From Strigamia acuminata (lineage: Eukaryota > Arthropoda > Chilopoda > Geophilomorpha > Linotaeniidae): 60,000 nucleotides of DNA. Location: the NCBI GenBank assembly GCA_949358305.1, contig OX442323.1, positions 9,612,001 through 9,672,000 of the forward strand, given 5' to 3'. The translations under genes were made by a program, and so were the position numbers. Below are positions 44,452-56,255 of this stretch, one piece after another. The stretch's first letter is position 1. Each line of letters begins with the position of its first letter. The notes beneath the pieces are model-generated. The model searched no databases, had not been told where the DNA came from, and saw only the letters and a list, made by a program, of their open reading frames with translations.

Positions 44452-46463
44452 TCAGAAGAAGCCCCGGTACAGGTGAGTGACGAGGCGCACCCACAACGCC
44501 ACCGACCGGTCCGCCGCCGAGTATGTCGCCGGAGACACGGGCACGGATCGCTCAGAAATCTTTTCTTCTTCCTACAATTAATTTCATTTCATTTAATACA
44601 ATTTAATTTAATTTAATTTACAATTTAACAATTCACCCGTTGTAATTGAAGCCTGAGACGCGGGTTGGCGGTGGTCACGGCGAACTGCAGTTCCAGGTCC
44701 CGCAGGACGGAGCGGTGGCCGAAGTTGGGGGATCCGATCAAGGTGAGGAAAGGGGTGTCTTCGTCGCACGCGTACAGCCACAGACCCTTGGAATGGAACG
44801 TCCACTGCTCGCGTTCGTACTCGAACAGCCGTACGCGATGCTGTTGCGCGCTCTGCGTGATCTGCTGGTAAAACTCTTTGGCCAGGTTGGTGTAGCCGGA
44901 CGGGATGGCTCCCGCGACGCCGCCCGCGTTGTAGAACCCGTTCACCTGTTCAATCAATTTACATCAATTTACGTTTTAATTTTAATTTTAATTTAACCTT
45001 GGGCGAGGCCATTATGATGGAAATGGGCGCCGACATGCGCCGCAAAATGCCTTTCTTGTACTCTTCGGTTAAGTTGAAGTAACCGGTCGCCATGACCGCT
45101 CGGGCGTTCGACGGGGTCGAACCGAACAGACGTTTCGTGAACGACTCGTCGTGCGTGATGTCCATCGGTCCGAATTGCAGCAGAGGCGTCACGAACGTGT
45201 CGCTGCTGCTCGTCGTCTCTTTCTGCGCGTCCTTCTTGCCGTCTTCCAAAACACGCACCATGTTTTCGCGCGATTTCGCTTTGAATTCCGATTCGTCACC
45301 TTTCATTCATTCAATAAATTAATAATAATTAATTAATTAATTATGTTAATTATGTTTCACCTTGGAACGGATGAACGGTGCAGGAGGGATGCAACGTGCG
45401 CTTGCCGTTCGGATCGAGCTGAAGCGAAAAGGACGCGACCGCGTGAACAATTCGATCTAAAAAGCGCGCTAGGGACGGACAATGTTCGATTAATAAATAG
45501 CGGTCTTGGCGGTTTGTAAAATAATCGTGACTCAAATTGGCTCTAAATCAAATTGGCAACGAAGAATTAATTAATTCCATTTTCTCTATTCGAATGAAGC
45601 GGCGCAAATACCCGGAGATGAGAACGTTGTCGTCGAATACGAATACTTTCATGTGCTGCACGCCGAGCAATTCGTTCCAGCGGTCCGGCGCCAAGTATTT
45701 CAACAGGCCGCGAAGTCGCGGCGTGTGGAACAGGGCGACGCGAACGCGCGAGTTGTGCAGCAACGGCTCGAGGATCGTGCACGAGTTCGGCTGGCCGCGC
45801 AAACCCCTCGTGTGGTCGAGCACCATCAGCATTTTCACGCGGCTGTCTTTACGGTTCAGGGTGTTGTCCAATTCCTGGACCAATTCCCGTTCCAGGTGTC
45901 CGGTGCCCAGGTACAGCGACGACAGCGTCACCCGCCGTTTGGCCTTTCTTATTTGCGACTGCAAATGCGGAAGCCGATTTTATCTCTCATTTTTATTTCT
46001 CAAATTCATCAATTACCAACACGGTTTCGTAGAATTCTTTGGGGCCGTTCAACACGGTCGTTTGGTCGCCGTCGACGGGGAAAGTGGGCGAATGAGAAGC
46101 GATCCATGCCAACGATTTCGGGATGGAGTCTCGCACGTCGAGCGGCGCGTCCTCCGTTTTTCGTGTCGGATTTGTTTGGGTTTTGGCGTCGCAGCAGATT
46201 TGTTTCAGCCAACAAGAGACAACCGGCGCGACGACTCCCGGAATTAACCTATGAATATGAATCAGAGCGGTATATCATTTTTTTTCTTTTCTTTTAATTT
46301 TCAAAATTTTGCAAGTTGCTATTACTTTGTCCATACGCGCATGCGAGAAAAAGTTGTTATTTTTCGATCGCAGCTTGTGAAACGAATCAACAACACGGGC
46401 CAATGAAAACAACAGGAGGCCGCCATATTGAAGGACAGTGCAGAAGTAAATTTTTTGAGCCAT
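44452..46463 (-). CDS. PGS1: Phosphatidylglycerophosphate synthase 1
   Basis: Phospholipase-D superfamily enzyme making phosphatidylglycerophosphate in mitochondria, the first committed step to cardiolipin. Minus-strand blocks include IRKAKRRVTLSSLYLGTGHL, the first HKD motif VQHMKVFVFDDNVLISGANL followed by SHDYFTNRQDRYLLIE, and the second HKD motif FHSKGLWLYACDEDTPFLTL then IGSPNFGHRSVLRDLELQ. Both catalytic His/Lys pairs are present. The end is VTHLYRGFF with stop at 44452-44454. The first coding exon is not settled: an ATG at 46461-46463 opens a plausible N-terminus (MAQKIYFCTVLQYGG), but its donor does not match the phase of the next exon, which begins at 46248. Confidence 0.9.
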
Positions 46464-46669
46464 TATTTTTTTTAACACGTTGTTAATAAAATATTAATTT
46501 TTTAAAGTTTAAAGTGAATTAATAAAACCAGAAAAAATAATTTCAATTAGTATTTTATTTTTATATTTTTACTTTATTTTTAAACCGTTCGGAGTAATGC
46601 GTCGGATTGCCGCAATGGCGCCGCTTGTATTTCTGTCGGCGCTCCATTTCCGGTAAATCGTTGGCGACC

Positions 46670-47655
46670 ATGGTGAGTGTGGCAATGCGTCCTCAGATTT
46701 TTAAAACTTTTAATCCGCTTGAATTTCTATCATCCGCAATTAAATCGGCTTCGTAGAATGTAAAATTAATTTTTCTGTCAATACTGCGTTACAGGGTATC
46801 GATATTAACCATAAACACGACAGAAAAGTTGTGCGGAAGGAACCGAAATCGCAAGATGTCTACCTTCGACTTCTCGTCAAAGTAAGCCAAATAGAATCAC
46901 ATTTAAGCCTTATTAAACGCGAACCTTTTTTCGTCTTAAGCTCTATCGTTTCTTGGCCCGCCGAACCGGCAAAAAGTTTAATAAAATCGTCCTGAAACGA
47001 TTGTTCATGAGTAAAATCCATCGACCGCCGTTATCATTGGCTAAATTGGTAAGTTTTCGACTATGGATTCGATAATTAATGAAAACGACTTTTGTTCCAA
47101 CCCCAGGTTCGCCTAATGAAAAAACCAGGCAGGAAAAACAAATTGGCCGTTATTGTAGGAAGCATTACCAACGACGTGCGACTGTACGAAGTACCGAAGA
47201 TGAAGGTAAAATAAAAATAAAACATTTTGATAAAAATGTGACGGTAACTATGTTTTTATTGGTGTAGGTTTGTGCTTTGCACGTGACTAAAGGCGCTCGC
47301 GACAGGATCATTCGTGCGGGTGGCAAAATCTTGACTTTTGACCAGTTGGCGTTGCGAGCACCGAAAGGAAAAGGAACCGTCCTGGTTCAGGGTACGGAAT
47401 CGGTGTAAACGAATGTGAATTTGAATATTAATGTGAATTGTATTGCAGGGCCACGCAAGGCGCGTGAAGCATGCCGTCATTTCGGACCGGCTCCCGGAGT
47501 TCCACACAGTCATACAAAGTAATTAATTTGAATTTAAATGAGAAAGGAAGTTTTGTGCTAAGGCCATTTTTATTTGCAGGCCTTACATACGCTCCAAGGG
47601 ACGTAAGTTTGAACGCGCTCGTGGTCGCAGGAAGAGCAGGGGATATAAGAATTAA
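46670..47655 (+). CDS. RPL18: 60S ribosomal protein L18
   Basis: Large-subunit ribosomal protein. As in RPL3, exon 1 is only the ATG (46670-46672) before GTGAGT. The protein reads [100 protein letters not shown] and ends [14 protein letters not shown] 47653-47655. Full length (about 188 residues) with seven exons. AATAAA at 47677-47682. The introns are short, with no snoRNA signs. Confidence 0.97.
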
Positions 47656-47744
47656 AATATTGTCAATAGAATTGCGAATAAAAGTCAAAACGAACTGACG
47701 AATTATTGAGTAGGTTTTTTGCTTTTATTTGTTTTGTTTTAATT

Positions 47745-49270
47745 TTAAATCGGAACGATCGGACTGGCCAATCCGATATTTAATTCAATGATGTGTCGAA
47801 TGGGGCCCGTGAGTCTGTCGGCGAGGCGCCGGCGCATGAGGTTTGTAACGAGTGTGGTGATCTTCTCGGCGAGCCACGTGGCCGGCCCCAAGCCGCTCAT
47901 TTTGACGTAGATCGAGCCCAAGCGCTCGATGACGAAATCTTGGAGCGTGGCTTGCGAGCCGCAGCTGTTGGGCTGCTTGATCTTGACGCGCAGCATGACG
48001 TCGCGGACCCGCGCGCTCGTGCGTCCACCCAGATGGAAGACGAGTCTGCGGAAGAAAGGAAGACAAGAAGAAAAGAAAAGAGAGAGAGAGAGCAGCACGA
48101 GCGAATCGGTCGCACTTTTTGTTCCAGCGGTAACTGGCGCACAGGGTGGAGAATCCGATGAGGGCTTCGAGCGTGGTGCCTTCGTCGGCGAACGACAGCG
48201 CGGCTTCCCCCGCTCGATGCACCGTGGCCAGTCCGAGGAGCTGGCCCTCGGACAAGGAGTCGCCGTCGGGCAGCGGAAGTGGATCCAGACCTCTAGAAAA
48301 AGGAAGAAAGAAGTAGTTGTTTATTTTGTTTGATTTGTTTTCACCCTTGTCGGATTTGTTGGCGCGCGTTGTTAAGCACGTGGTCCAGATACTGGTTGGC
48401 GTTGGTGACGCGCCGACGCCCGGCACTTTCGAGCACGTGCGCGAGCCCGCCCGGAATGAACTTTGCGAGGTCGAGGTGGCGCAGCTCGGCATTGAGCTTG
48501 GCTTTGAGCGAGTCCTGGAGGGCGGCCAGCAGACGCGGCTTGATGCGCTCGAAGATGGTGGTGCTGAGCGCGCGCAGCACCCCGTTGACCATGTCGCCGA
48601 GCGAGCCGCCGCCCAGCAGGTTGGCGAAGTGCAGGTCCAGCTCTCCCACTTTCAAGTCCAAGAAGAGCGAGCCGATCTGCAGGTGGTTGTTGGCGTCGTT
48701 GACCAGGTCGGCGCGCCCGGCCGCCTCGAGCTGGCAGGCGCACACGTAGAAGATGCCGTCGCCGGACAGCGGCAGGATGCCGACGGCGCGTCCGCTCAGT
48801 TTGTAGCTGCCCTTGATGTCCAGCCGCGGGAAGAGCAGGCGCAGGTGCAGCTGCAGGTGCTCGAGGCGCACGGCCAGCTCGGGCACGTGGAAGTTGGACA
48901 GGCCGCTGACGGACACGCCGAAGAAGCGGGCGCGCAGGTGCTCGTCCTCGAGGTAAATGTCGGGCACGTGCAGCGGGTCGAGGCGCGGGATGCCCAGCTC
49001 GGCCACGCCCGCGCCCATCTGCGCGCGGAACGTCTCGAGCACGCGGCGCAGGTAATTGGTGAGCGAGTCGTTGGCCTGCTGCCGGAAGCGCTGCCCGTCG
49101 CTCTCATCGCCCGTCACCAGAGCGAACGACAGCATCGAGCACTCGATCACCTGGCGCACGGCGAACGTCAACGTCAGGGGCGGCTGTGACGGCGACGGCG
49201 ACGGTGACGGTGGCGGGTCGCGCTGACAACGGCGGCGCCGCGCTCGCGGGTGCCGCTCTTCGCTCGTCAT
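47745..49270 (-). CDS. TULIP-superfamily lipid-binding protein (JHBP / group-7 allergen-like)
   Basis: Three exons on the minus strand. The large first exon encodes a helix-plus-barrel pattern typical of TULIP/JHBP folds: ANDSLTNYLRRVLETFR, a strand-rich middle with VSVSGLSNFHVPELAVRLEH, LDIKGSYKLSGRAVGILPLS and NNHLQIGSLFLDLKVGELDL, then LGDMVNGVLRAL. Later exons begin a second, shorter repeat of that pattern (VFHLGGRTSARVRDVMLRV) ending PIRHIIELNIGLASPIVPI. Arthropod JHBP and mite group-7 allergen proteins look like this and bind hydrophobic ligands. Assignment is by pattern, not by a diagnostic motif. The start MTSEERHPRARRRRCQRD lacks a signal peptide, odd for a secreted family. The first exon is GC-rich. 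Confidence 0.62.
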
Positions 49271-49963
49271 CGCGCCCAACCGTCTTCATTCCGGGCGAGA
49301 GACGAACCCGAGCGCCGGGTCCGCTTTAGATGCGATCGGAGCAACATGTGACGACGACGGCGGCCATCTTTGTTTGGAGCCTCGCCCATCGCGCGTTTGA
49401 ACTGCGCCGCTCTGCGATTGGTCGGTTGGAAATAAACACGCAAAAAGGTACATTTTGGGCAATTAAATTGCTTTAATTTGCAAGTCATTAGTACAGATGG
49501 TGTGGCATTTGAACTTTGCTAATTTCTCTTTCAATTTGTACAGATAGACAAACTCAGTCCGCCATTCGTCTTTCGTCTTCCGCGTTTTAGTTGAGCATCT
49601 TCCGCTGTTCCACAGCTGCCTCACTCGGCCTCCCATCTCGTATCTTATCTCTTCATGTCGTCCTCGTCCCCGTCGTTCAATAAATAGTGTCAATTTTAAA
49701 TCGCTTGATTTGCTCTTCTTCATTTTCTCATCTCACTTAGCGATGGCCTGCATCTGCCAAAATCAACCTCGGACCATTTCATTGCTTCAGGTTGGATTAG
49801 TTATTTGTTTTAAGGGATTTTTTTCTTGTTTTCTTTTGTTTTTGGTAATTTTTTGTTTTTTTGTTTTCTTTTGTTTTCTTTTTAAATCCTTGGGATTCTT
49901 TTAATCAACAGCGCGTTTCTTTTAGAGCCGGCAAAATGTTTATCAAAACGATAAAGTAAATGT
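49271..49963. other. Intergenic region between TULIP gene and GID4
   Basis: Contains GGCGGCCATCTTTG (about 49351), a housekeeping promoter-type motif, and AATAAA at about 49678 on the plus strand. An 86-codon open frame on the minus strand (49723-49463) and a plus-strand spliceable pair beginning ATGGCCTGC (49743) are not supported by homology. Confidence 0.3.
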
Positions 49964-50859
49964 TTATCGAAATTCGTATATTTGAATGCTGTGTTCAGGC
50001 ACGTGAGTCAGCGTAAGCGACTGAAACCTGTTGGGAGGGAAATGAAGAGAAAATGTAAAAACGGTTGAGATTTGCGAAGACTTTTTCACATTTTTCACAC
50101 TAGAGTCACTCACCATTCCGAACTTCGGTGGTAGTAATAGCCTTCTATCGTAGCTGTTGACTTTTGGAAACAAATGTAGTAAAATCCAGCGAAAGAAGCG
50201 CCATTTATGTCTTTGATTGTATGATCGGGAACGAGAAAATGCTCCTGAAATTCAAATCATCAATTTTGAGTCGATTCTACATTTTCAATCCAACGATCCA
50301 CGTACTTTCCATCTCATAAACACGTAATCGGTGTTTTTCAGCTCGTCATAATCGAATGTATCTGAATTGAAACATTTCACGTACTGGTAAAACGACAAAA
50401 ATTTACTCTAAAAACAAATCAATGAATAAGTAAAAAAGATGAAATAGAAATTGTTTGTTTCTTCCAGATATACCCAATGCTTCTTGTCTACGTCTTCGTC
50501 GGCATCCCACTTTCGCGTGAGAAAAGGATATTTCTTGCTGATGATTTCGCCGTCGAAAAAGGTCGTCAGAGTCGGGTATTCTTCGGTCAAACCGTTGATT
50601 TTTAGATACCCGCACAAATAAGCGTTTTCTTCGTCTACATGCTAGGGAGTTGTCACGATTAATATTTTCATTTCTCCGTCTCTCTCTCCGTGCAAGAGTG
50701 TGTTACCTGCAAGACCACTTCGACATCGTAGCAATTGCCTTTGCTTTTCTGATGCCCTTGAAATTTAGAACCGTTGTAGAGCAGCGACCGCGCCACGCCG
50801 GGCTGGTACGAATTGGCAGGAGGCGGCGGGTTCATGTCAACCCACGTTTTTACCGGCAT
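49964..50859 (-). CDS. GID4: GID4, substrate receptor of the GID/CTLH E3 ligase
   Basis: Beta-barrel receptor that recognises Pro/N-degrons for ubiquitination (Vid24 domain). Minus-strand exons: [54 protein letters not shown] then [73 protein letters not shown], and [18 protein letters not shown] with stop at 49964-49966. Near-identity of these blocks to animal GID4 makes the call firm. ATG 50857-50859 is the first Met. The frame remains open some way upstream without ATG, so a longer N-terminus from another exon is possible. Confidence 0.95.
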
Positions 50860-51378
50860 TTTTTTAATGCCGAGCTCGGGTGCTCGCACTGTTTCGAAGC
50901 ACTGCGAAAAGAGGTGTCAAAGATCGGTCTCACGGGACGACATCGCATTCTCCAACCAAAATGGCGGCATAAAGAAAAGCGACGATTCACTCCACAGATG
51001 GCGTTCGCGGCTCGGGCTAAAGCGCACAGCGCCCTGCCATTGCCGCGGCCGATATTCGAGGTCGGCTTCCTGGAATATGACGCTCTTCTCCGATTTACCT
51101 CTTTTCGTATTGCCGTAATAGAAAATAGTCCCCTGTCTTATTTTTAATTTCGTCGGGAAAAATTGATTTCCGTGCTTGAAATTTAGTTTGAGCGGTAAAC
51201 TACGAATTTTTGTAATAGGTCACGGTAAAAATGTATAAATTCGTTGGTTTTCTTGCGTTTACATCGGCGAACGAATACACGTTTACGATGTTTGTATCCT
51301 AGGTTCGAGGTGGATTTCGTCATTCGCTCTTTGGATAGTCGTTGTTCTTGTTATTCCGTGTTCGCCGAACAAAGAATA
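50860..51378. other. Divergent promoter region of GID4 and ATF4
   Basis: GID4 leader on the minus strand and ATF4 promoter on the plus strand. A splice-acceptor-like TTTTCGCAG on the minus strand near 50905 may join a GID4 5' UTR exon. No other gene seen. Confidence 0.4.
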
Positions 51379-51390
51379 ATGGCTGCATAG
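51379..51390 (+). promoter_or_regulatory. ATF4 uORF1 (three codons)
   Basis: ATG GCT GCA TAG in the presumed ATF4 leader. A 3-codon uORF upstream of a long overlapping uORF is the mammalian ATF4 arrangement, in which it lets ribosomes resume scanning. It lies 41 nt before uORF2. The transcription start is not known. Confidence 0.55.
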
Positions 51391-51431
51391 CGCGGCGGAA
51401 AACGTTCTCGTTTTTTCCCCACTCCATCAAA

Positions 51432-51766
51432 ATGATTTTCAACATGGCGTGAGTAGTTTAATTCAATTTTTCTAATACGAATTGGCGCGGATGGCAAATT
51501 ACGCACTTGGCTTATTGCCTCGTTGGCGCACACGCCGCCATGTTTGATTAAGCATTTTGTGAAATTATTTCTGTCTTTATTTCTCATGCAGGGTTCCACG
51601 CCTTTCCAACGTGACTTTCCCCGGCAAAACTGCCCGATTATTATTAGAAATCGTCGAAATAAAAGATGGAAATGGAGTTTTTATCGACGGAAGGGCTGTC
51701 GCTGTGGGATCCGGATCCGGATCTACAGTTGGCGGCCGAGTGCCTGGACTGGGATTACTTGAGTAA
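51432..51766 (+). promoter_or_regulatory. ATF4 uORF2, overlapping and inhibitory by inference
   Basis: ATG at 51432 opens a 63-codon frame that crosses an intron (51449-51591, donor GGC|GTGAGT, acceptor CTCATGCAG) and ends at TAA 51764-51766. It overlaps the ATF4 start codon by about 100 nt in another frame. Ribosomes that translate it would miss the ATF4 start, the hallmark of eIF2-alpha-controlled ATF4 translation. Confidence 0.6.
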
Positions 51767-52517
51767 CGATTGGGTGAACACCGATGAAGGGCGCAAGTTA
51801 ATCGACGGTACGAGCAAAACCAACGTCGAAAATGATGAGCACTTGCTTTTGGACGGTAATAAAATGAAATAATTATTATTCTTATGAATGAATTTTATTT
51901 TATTTTTTAATTCTACAGATTCTGAGTTATGCGATTGGATGGAGACGAAATGGGATTTCGAAGACGGAGTCTTCCAACTGAACTCGCTCGATGACATAAA
52001 TTTGTTGATTGAAGAGGACGAGGATGTGAAGATCGAGGTAACCGGGAGCAGCTGCAGCGCATCGTTGCTGAACACTAAGGCCGAGGCCGACGAATCACAA
52101 GACGAGGTGGAAGAAATCGGAAGCAGCTGCAGCGCGTCGTTGCTGAACACGTCGGCCGAGGCCGGCGAATCGCAAGACGAGGCGGAAGACACCGGGAGCA
52201 GCTGCAGCGCGTCGTTGCTGAGCACGGCGGTCGAAGCGGAAGAAGTGGTTCGTGAAACGAGACTCAAACCTTACGAAAGGCCGAAGAAAATTGGGAGCAA
52301 GACGGAGTTTCGTAAGAGCCGCAAACGGTCGCAGAACAGAACCGCAGCCACTCGTTACAGGATAAAGAAACGGGAGGAGGCCGAGGTTCTGGCGGAAGAA
52401 GAGCAGCGTCTCCTAGAGGCCAACGGGGAACTGAACAAAAAGGTGGACGATCTGTCCAGTGAAATCCGATACCTAAAAGGCTTACTCAAAGAATTCGTTC
52501 GGGCAAAGAGGAAATGA
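51666..52517 (+). CDS. ATF4: ATF4-type bZIP transcription factor (cryptocephal homolog)
   Basis: Effector of the integrated stress response. Two coding exons from ATG 51666 (MEMEFLSTEGLSLWDPDPDL). The N-half is acidic. It holds a 25-residue repeat (GSSCSASLLNTKAEADESQD and EVEEI) present nearly three times at 52044-52240. The basic region is RKSRKRSQNRTAATRYRIKK and the zipper starts REEAEVLAEEEQRLLEANGE, as in ATF4 (QNKSAALRYRQRKR in human). The end is LKGLLKEFVRAKRK, TGA 52515-52517. A leader with two uORFs supports the ATF4 identity. The poly(A) signal 52560-52565 is within 20 bp of the opposing gene's stop codon. Confidence 0.9.
52044..52240. repeat. 75-bp coding tandem repeat in ATF4
   Basis: Units start at 52044, 52119 and 52194 (the third partial), each encoding GSSCSASLL plus an acidic linker. 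The copies differ by few substitutions, so the duplication is recent. Confidence 0.9.
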
Positions 52518-52580
52518 AGAAGATTAATTTGTCGCGCTTGATCCTGTATTTACTCACTCAATAAAGTAATCGATTTACAT

Positions 52581-55500
52581 TCAGGCTGCAGCTTTTTCTT
52601 CTTTTATTTGATTTGTAGGTTTTTGCGCGAAGAAAAGCGCCGGCGCTTCATCGCATTCGCCGCCCGTGGTCGTAAACAGCTGCTTGTCCGGGCGTTTGCG
52701 CCTGACCGGTTGCTCGGATTTGCGTTCGGTGTAGACCGTCGGTTTGCAGAATCGCGTCAGTTTCCGAGCATTGGCTGCACATTTGGTGCTACGCGGTGCC
52801 GTCTCCGCATCAACTTTGATCAATCGACAGTTGTTTTTGGTCGCTGCGCTTGGCGCGTCGTCCGTTCGCATCATGAATGCTCGTCGTGTCACTTCTTTGG
52901 CCACCGTCGGATCCGCCAGTCTGTTGTCCGAGCGCGATTTGGGCAGCGATCGCTCTTTGGCCGGAGGATTTCTGGAATTGGAAGAAAGAAGAAAAAGAAG
53001 CGAATTTATTTCTTTAATTGATTCTTTTAGAACTAACTTGAGTTTGGAAATGATGGAATAGAAGGGTTCCGGCACCGGTTGGTCGGTCGGGGTTTGTCGT
53101 TGAGATTTGAGCGTCTTTTTGGCGAACTCTAAATTCCAAGATGGATGCTGCATGGGGATGTGATACAAGGAGGTGTGCTGCGGCGTGTTGGGGTCCGGGT
53201 GCGACTTGATGTTGGTCAGTAACGATTTAAACAAACGAATGGCGTGCGCGGTCAGTCTGATGTTGACCACGTTTTTCTCGGCCGCGCTGCGTTGACAATT
53301 TGCGGGCGTTTTCGGAGGCGTTTTCTCTCGTTGCGCGGTGTCGCAGAAATTGAGTATGACCACTTGCGCTTCGGCGTTGACCACTATCCTGAGAATGAAT
53401 TTGATTATTTTTCTTACGATTCTAGGTTTTTGTTGGCCGATCGATGCACCACTCGTTGGCCAAATGGAACGATAAAATCGGAGACAACGCGTCCGGATCG
53501 CCTGGATAGATGTATTTGAGCAGACGTCCACTTTGCACGTCCCAGATGCGGATTTTGCCGTCGCGGCAGCTGGTGATGACGCGCAGGAAGTAGAGCTCCA
53601 CTTGGGTCACTCGTCTGCGAGCTCGAATCAGTTAAAGCGCAGCGGCCATTTCTGTTCAATCACTTACGAGGGGTGAGCAAATTGGCACAAACGCGTGCGC
53701 ACTTTGCCTTGCGTGCTCCATACACGGACTCCGTCGTTGCTCGCGCTCAATATCAGCCAAAGATTCGCCCTCAAGCAAGTGATGCCACTTGCGTGGCTCA
53801 TTTGCTAAATCGATAAATCAATCAATCGATCAATCAATCCATCTATCGGGTTTAGATTACTTTGACGTAAGCGCCGGTGAGTGCGCTGTAAACGCGCAGT
53901 TTGCCTCGTTCGCAGCCGGTGACGCAAACAAACTCGTTGAGGGCGACGCTGGTTATTGCGTGGTCGTCGCGAAACGTGAAGACCAACTTTTCTTTCTCGC
54001 TCCCGTAATTCCAGACTGGCAAAGCGAAGTTGAAATGTCATCAATTGGCCAACAACTAACTCGATTCGTTTTGTTACGCCTCGTCATTCCATCGTCGCTG
54101 CCCGCCGCCAAGCGACCCGCGCAGTGCGCCAAGCACGAAACCGAGTGCTGGTGCCCGCAAAAGACGCGTTTGCATTCGCCGCTCGTGGTTGACCAGCACC
54201 TGACGGCGGTGTCGTGTCCCGCCGTGAACGCCACTGCTTCTCGGTGATCGAGTTGCAAACATCGAACGTAACCGACGCGACATTGCTTCAACGACAAATT
54301 CACCTTGGACAAGGTGCGGCACGAGAAGAACTCGATCGGCGACTGGAACGCGGCGATGGCGAGCAAACTGCATCCATCGTGGTTGGTCACGCGGTGCAAG
54401 TCGTGCCTGCAAAACGGAGGCGAGCAAAACGAGTCAACGAGTAAATGAGTCGACGAATGACTTTACTTGTCGACGAGTACGTGACGCGTGTAGGTCGTGC
54501 AGTAGACGTTCCGCACTTGCATCGCGATGCCGCGGGTTCGCACCTCGGACAAGACGTGCTGAAAATACGCGTCCGCTCCCTCGTCTTGGTCTTGGTCGAG
54601 GTCGAGGTCCGGGTCCGGGTCGAGTTCGACTTCGACGTCTTTGGCTCCAGAAGCGGGCATTGCGAGACACGTTTCGGGGTTGATGACGGGCACCAAAACC
54701 GTGATGTCTTTGACAAAATCCGGATTCAGATCAAAATCCAGGGGCTAAAAGTAAATTTAAAGTTAAATTTTAAATATTTTAAATTTTTAAAATTTTTAAA
54801 ATTTTAAAATTGTTAAATTTCGGCTTCCAACCGGTCTGGTGGAGTCGGAAAAGCTCTTAAGAGAGCTGGGAGAAAGCGGGATTCGATTCCGGAGGATGAA
54901 ATCGGCCGCAATTCGTAAGGAACCTCCGATTTGCGCACATTTCACCAAAGTGTCGTTCTCCAAATAATCGAGTATTTGAATGATGAGCGGCAGGGGCAGC
55001 ATTTTGGCGAAATCCACTTTGGTGTTTAATAAAGTGAATTCGGACGAGACGTGGTCGTAGCGGTCTTCCTTCTTCCGGATCAAATACGCGCCGAGTGTAA
55101 CGTCAAAACTTTTGTTCAGCCTGGCTTCGCTCAGTAGGTTTTGCATTTCGTCGTAGTAGAAAACGGTGCCGGAGCTCAGGAGTTTGTCATTTACGACATT
55201 GTCGACCTCGACAACCGCCTTTTTCTTTTCCAATTTCTTTTTCTGCTTTAGTTTCCGCTCCGCTCTCCGCTCCGTTAGGCCCATTTCTAATCGCGTATTT
55301 TTTTCGAGCACTTTCTTTTCATCTTCTCTGAAAAGGATGAATTCTTCCTGTTTTTCCAAATGAGAGCATCTGGAAGCTGGCGATTCCGGAGCTTAAAAAT
55401 TGAAGAAAATAAAAATCTATTCGTATTCGTATTCGTATCGTTTAAATGAGTGTCGCCTACAAGATGTGAGCGTCTGCAGCCGAATGAGGTAATAGATTTG

Positions 55501-56041
55501 CATCTTGTCACGAATTGTTCGCAAGAGATGGAGATCGAGGGGACACAAAATGAGCAGCAAGAAGTTTGTTTTGGCCCAAGCACTCGCATCACGGAACCAG
55601 GTGCAAATCTCTTTGGCATTTTTGTTTACTTTCAACGAGTTGATTTTATCGAGTCGCCGTGGGATCTGGCTGCAATTAAATTGAAGTTGGAAATGGAAAT
55701 GATGATGATTAATTTTTATTCTTAAATTTAATTTGTTTTAACTCGTTGAAGCTGTAGTTGGTGTCTTTACAATCGACGATATTCAAGAGTCGAATCAAGT
55801 ATCTGAGAACATCGACGCTGTTGCACAGAGCGATCAAACGCAATAGGAATTTCTCCTGATTTTGGGCTTCGAGTTGGCCGAACAAAATTCTCGCATCGTA
55901 CGCTTTTCTTTCCAATTCGCAAGATTGACACTGGTCGAGGAAGCAACATCTGTCGGAAGGGTGGCTTTTGTAAATGGGATTTTCGAAGAGGGTCAATGTT
56001 TTGCACTCATTATTCGACCAGTAGTCATTCGGTTTATTCAT
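52581..56041 (-). CDS. F-box/WD-repeat protein, FBXW10-like
   Basis: Minus-strand gene of about ten exons, starting MNKPNDYWSNNECKTLTLFE at 56039-56041. An N-terminal Cys-rich segment (CCFLDQCQSCELERKAYD) is followed by a helical region (LLRLIALCNSVDVLRYLIRL). The F-box is MLPLPLIIQILDYLENDTLV, then KCAQIGGSLRIAADFI. WD repeats include AVAFTAGHDTAVRCWSTTSG, ECKRVFCGHQHSVSCLAHCA and LYFLRVITSCRDGKIRIWDV. This order, and the RVIxxxxDGKIRI repeat near the end, match FBXW10 (CDRT1-type) rather than other FBXW proteins. A basic tail ends KEEKAAA at 52581-52583. It is likely an SCF substrate receptor; substrate unknown. Some WD exon joins are approximate. Confidence 0.8.
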
Positions 56042-56255
56042 GATTTTCGTTTCTAATTTCCAAAGTGTTTTTGTTGAGCGCCACTAGGCGTCGCTAGCTG
56101 CAAACGTTTGACCAATGATCGGGTTTGACCTCTGCGTTCAGCTGTTGTCGGTTCTTCCCGTCCATGGTCAGTGTGCGACTGAAGTTGGACCAGGAGCCGT
56201 CGCTTTTCACAATTGTCAACTCGTACAGTTTGTTTTTAGTTTTTAACGTTTCAAC

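Noticed and set aside
49463-49723. 86-codon minus-strand open frame downstream of GID4
   Set aside because: No recognisable family. More likely GID4 3' UTR or intergenic DNA.
49743-50070. Plus-strand splice-compatible exons starting ATGGCCTGC
   Set aside because: They lie opposite the GID4 3' end, give a short basic peptide without homology, and need chance splice sites.
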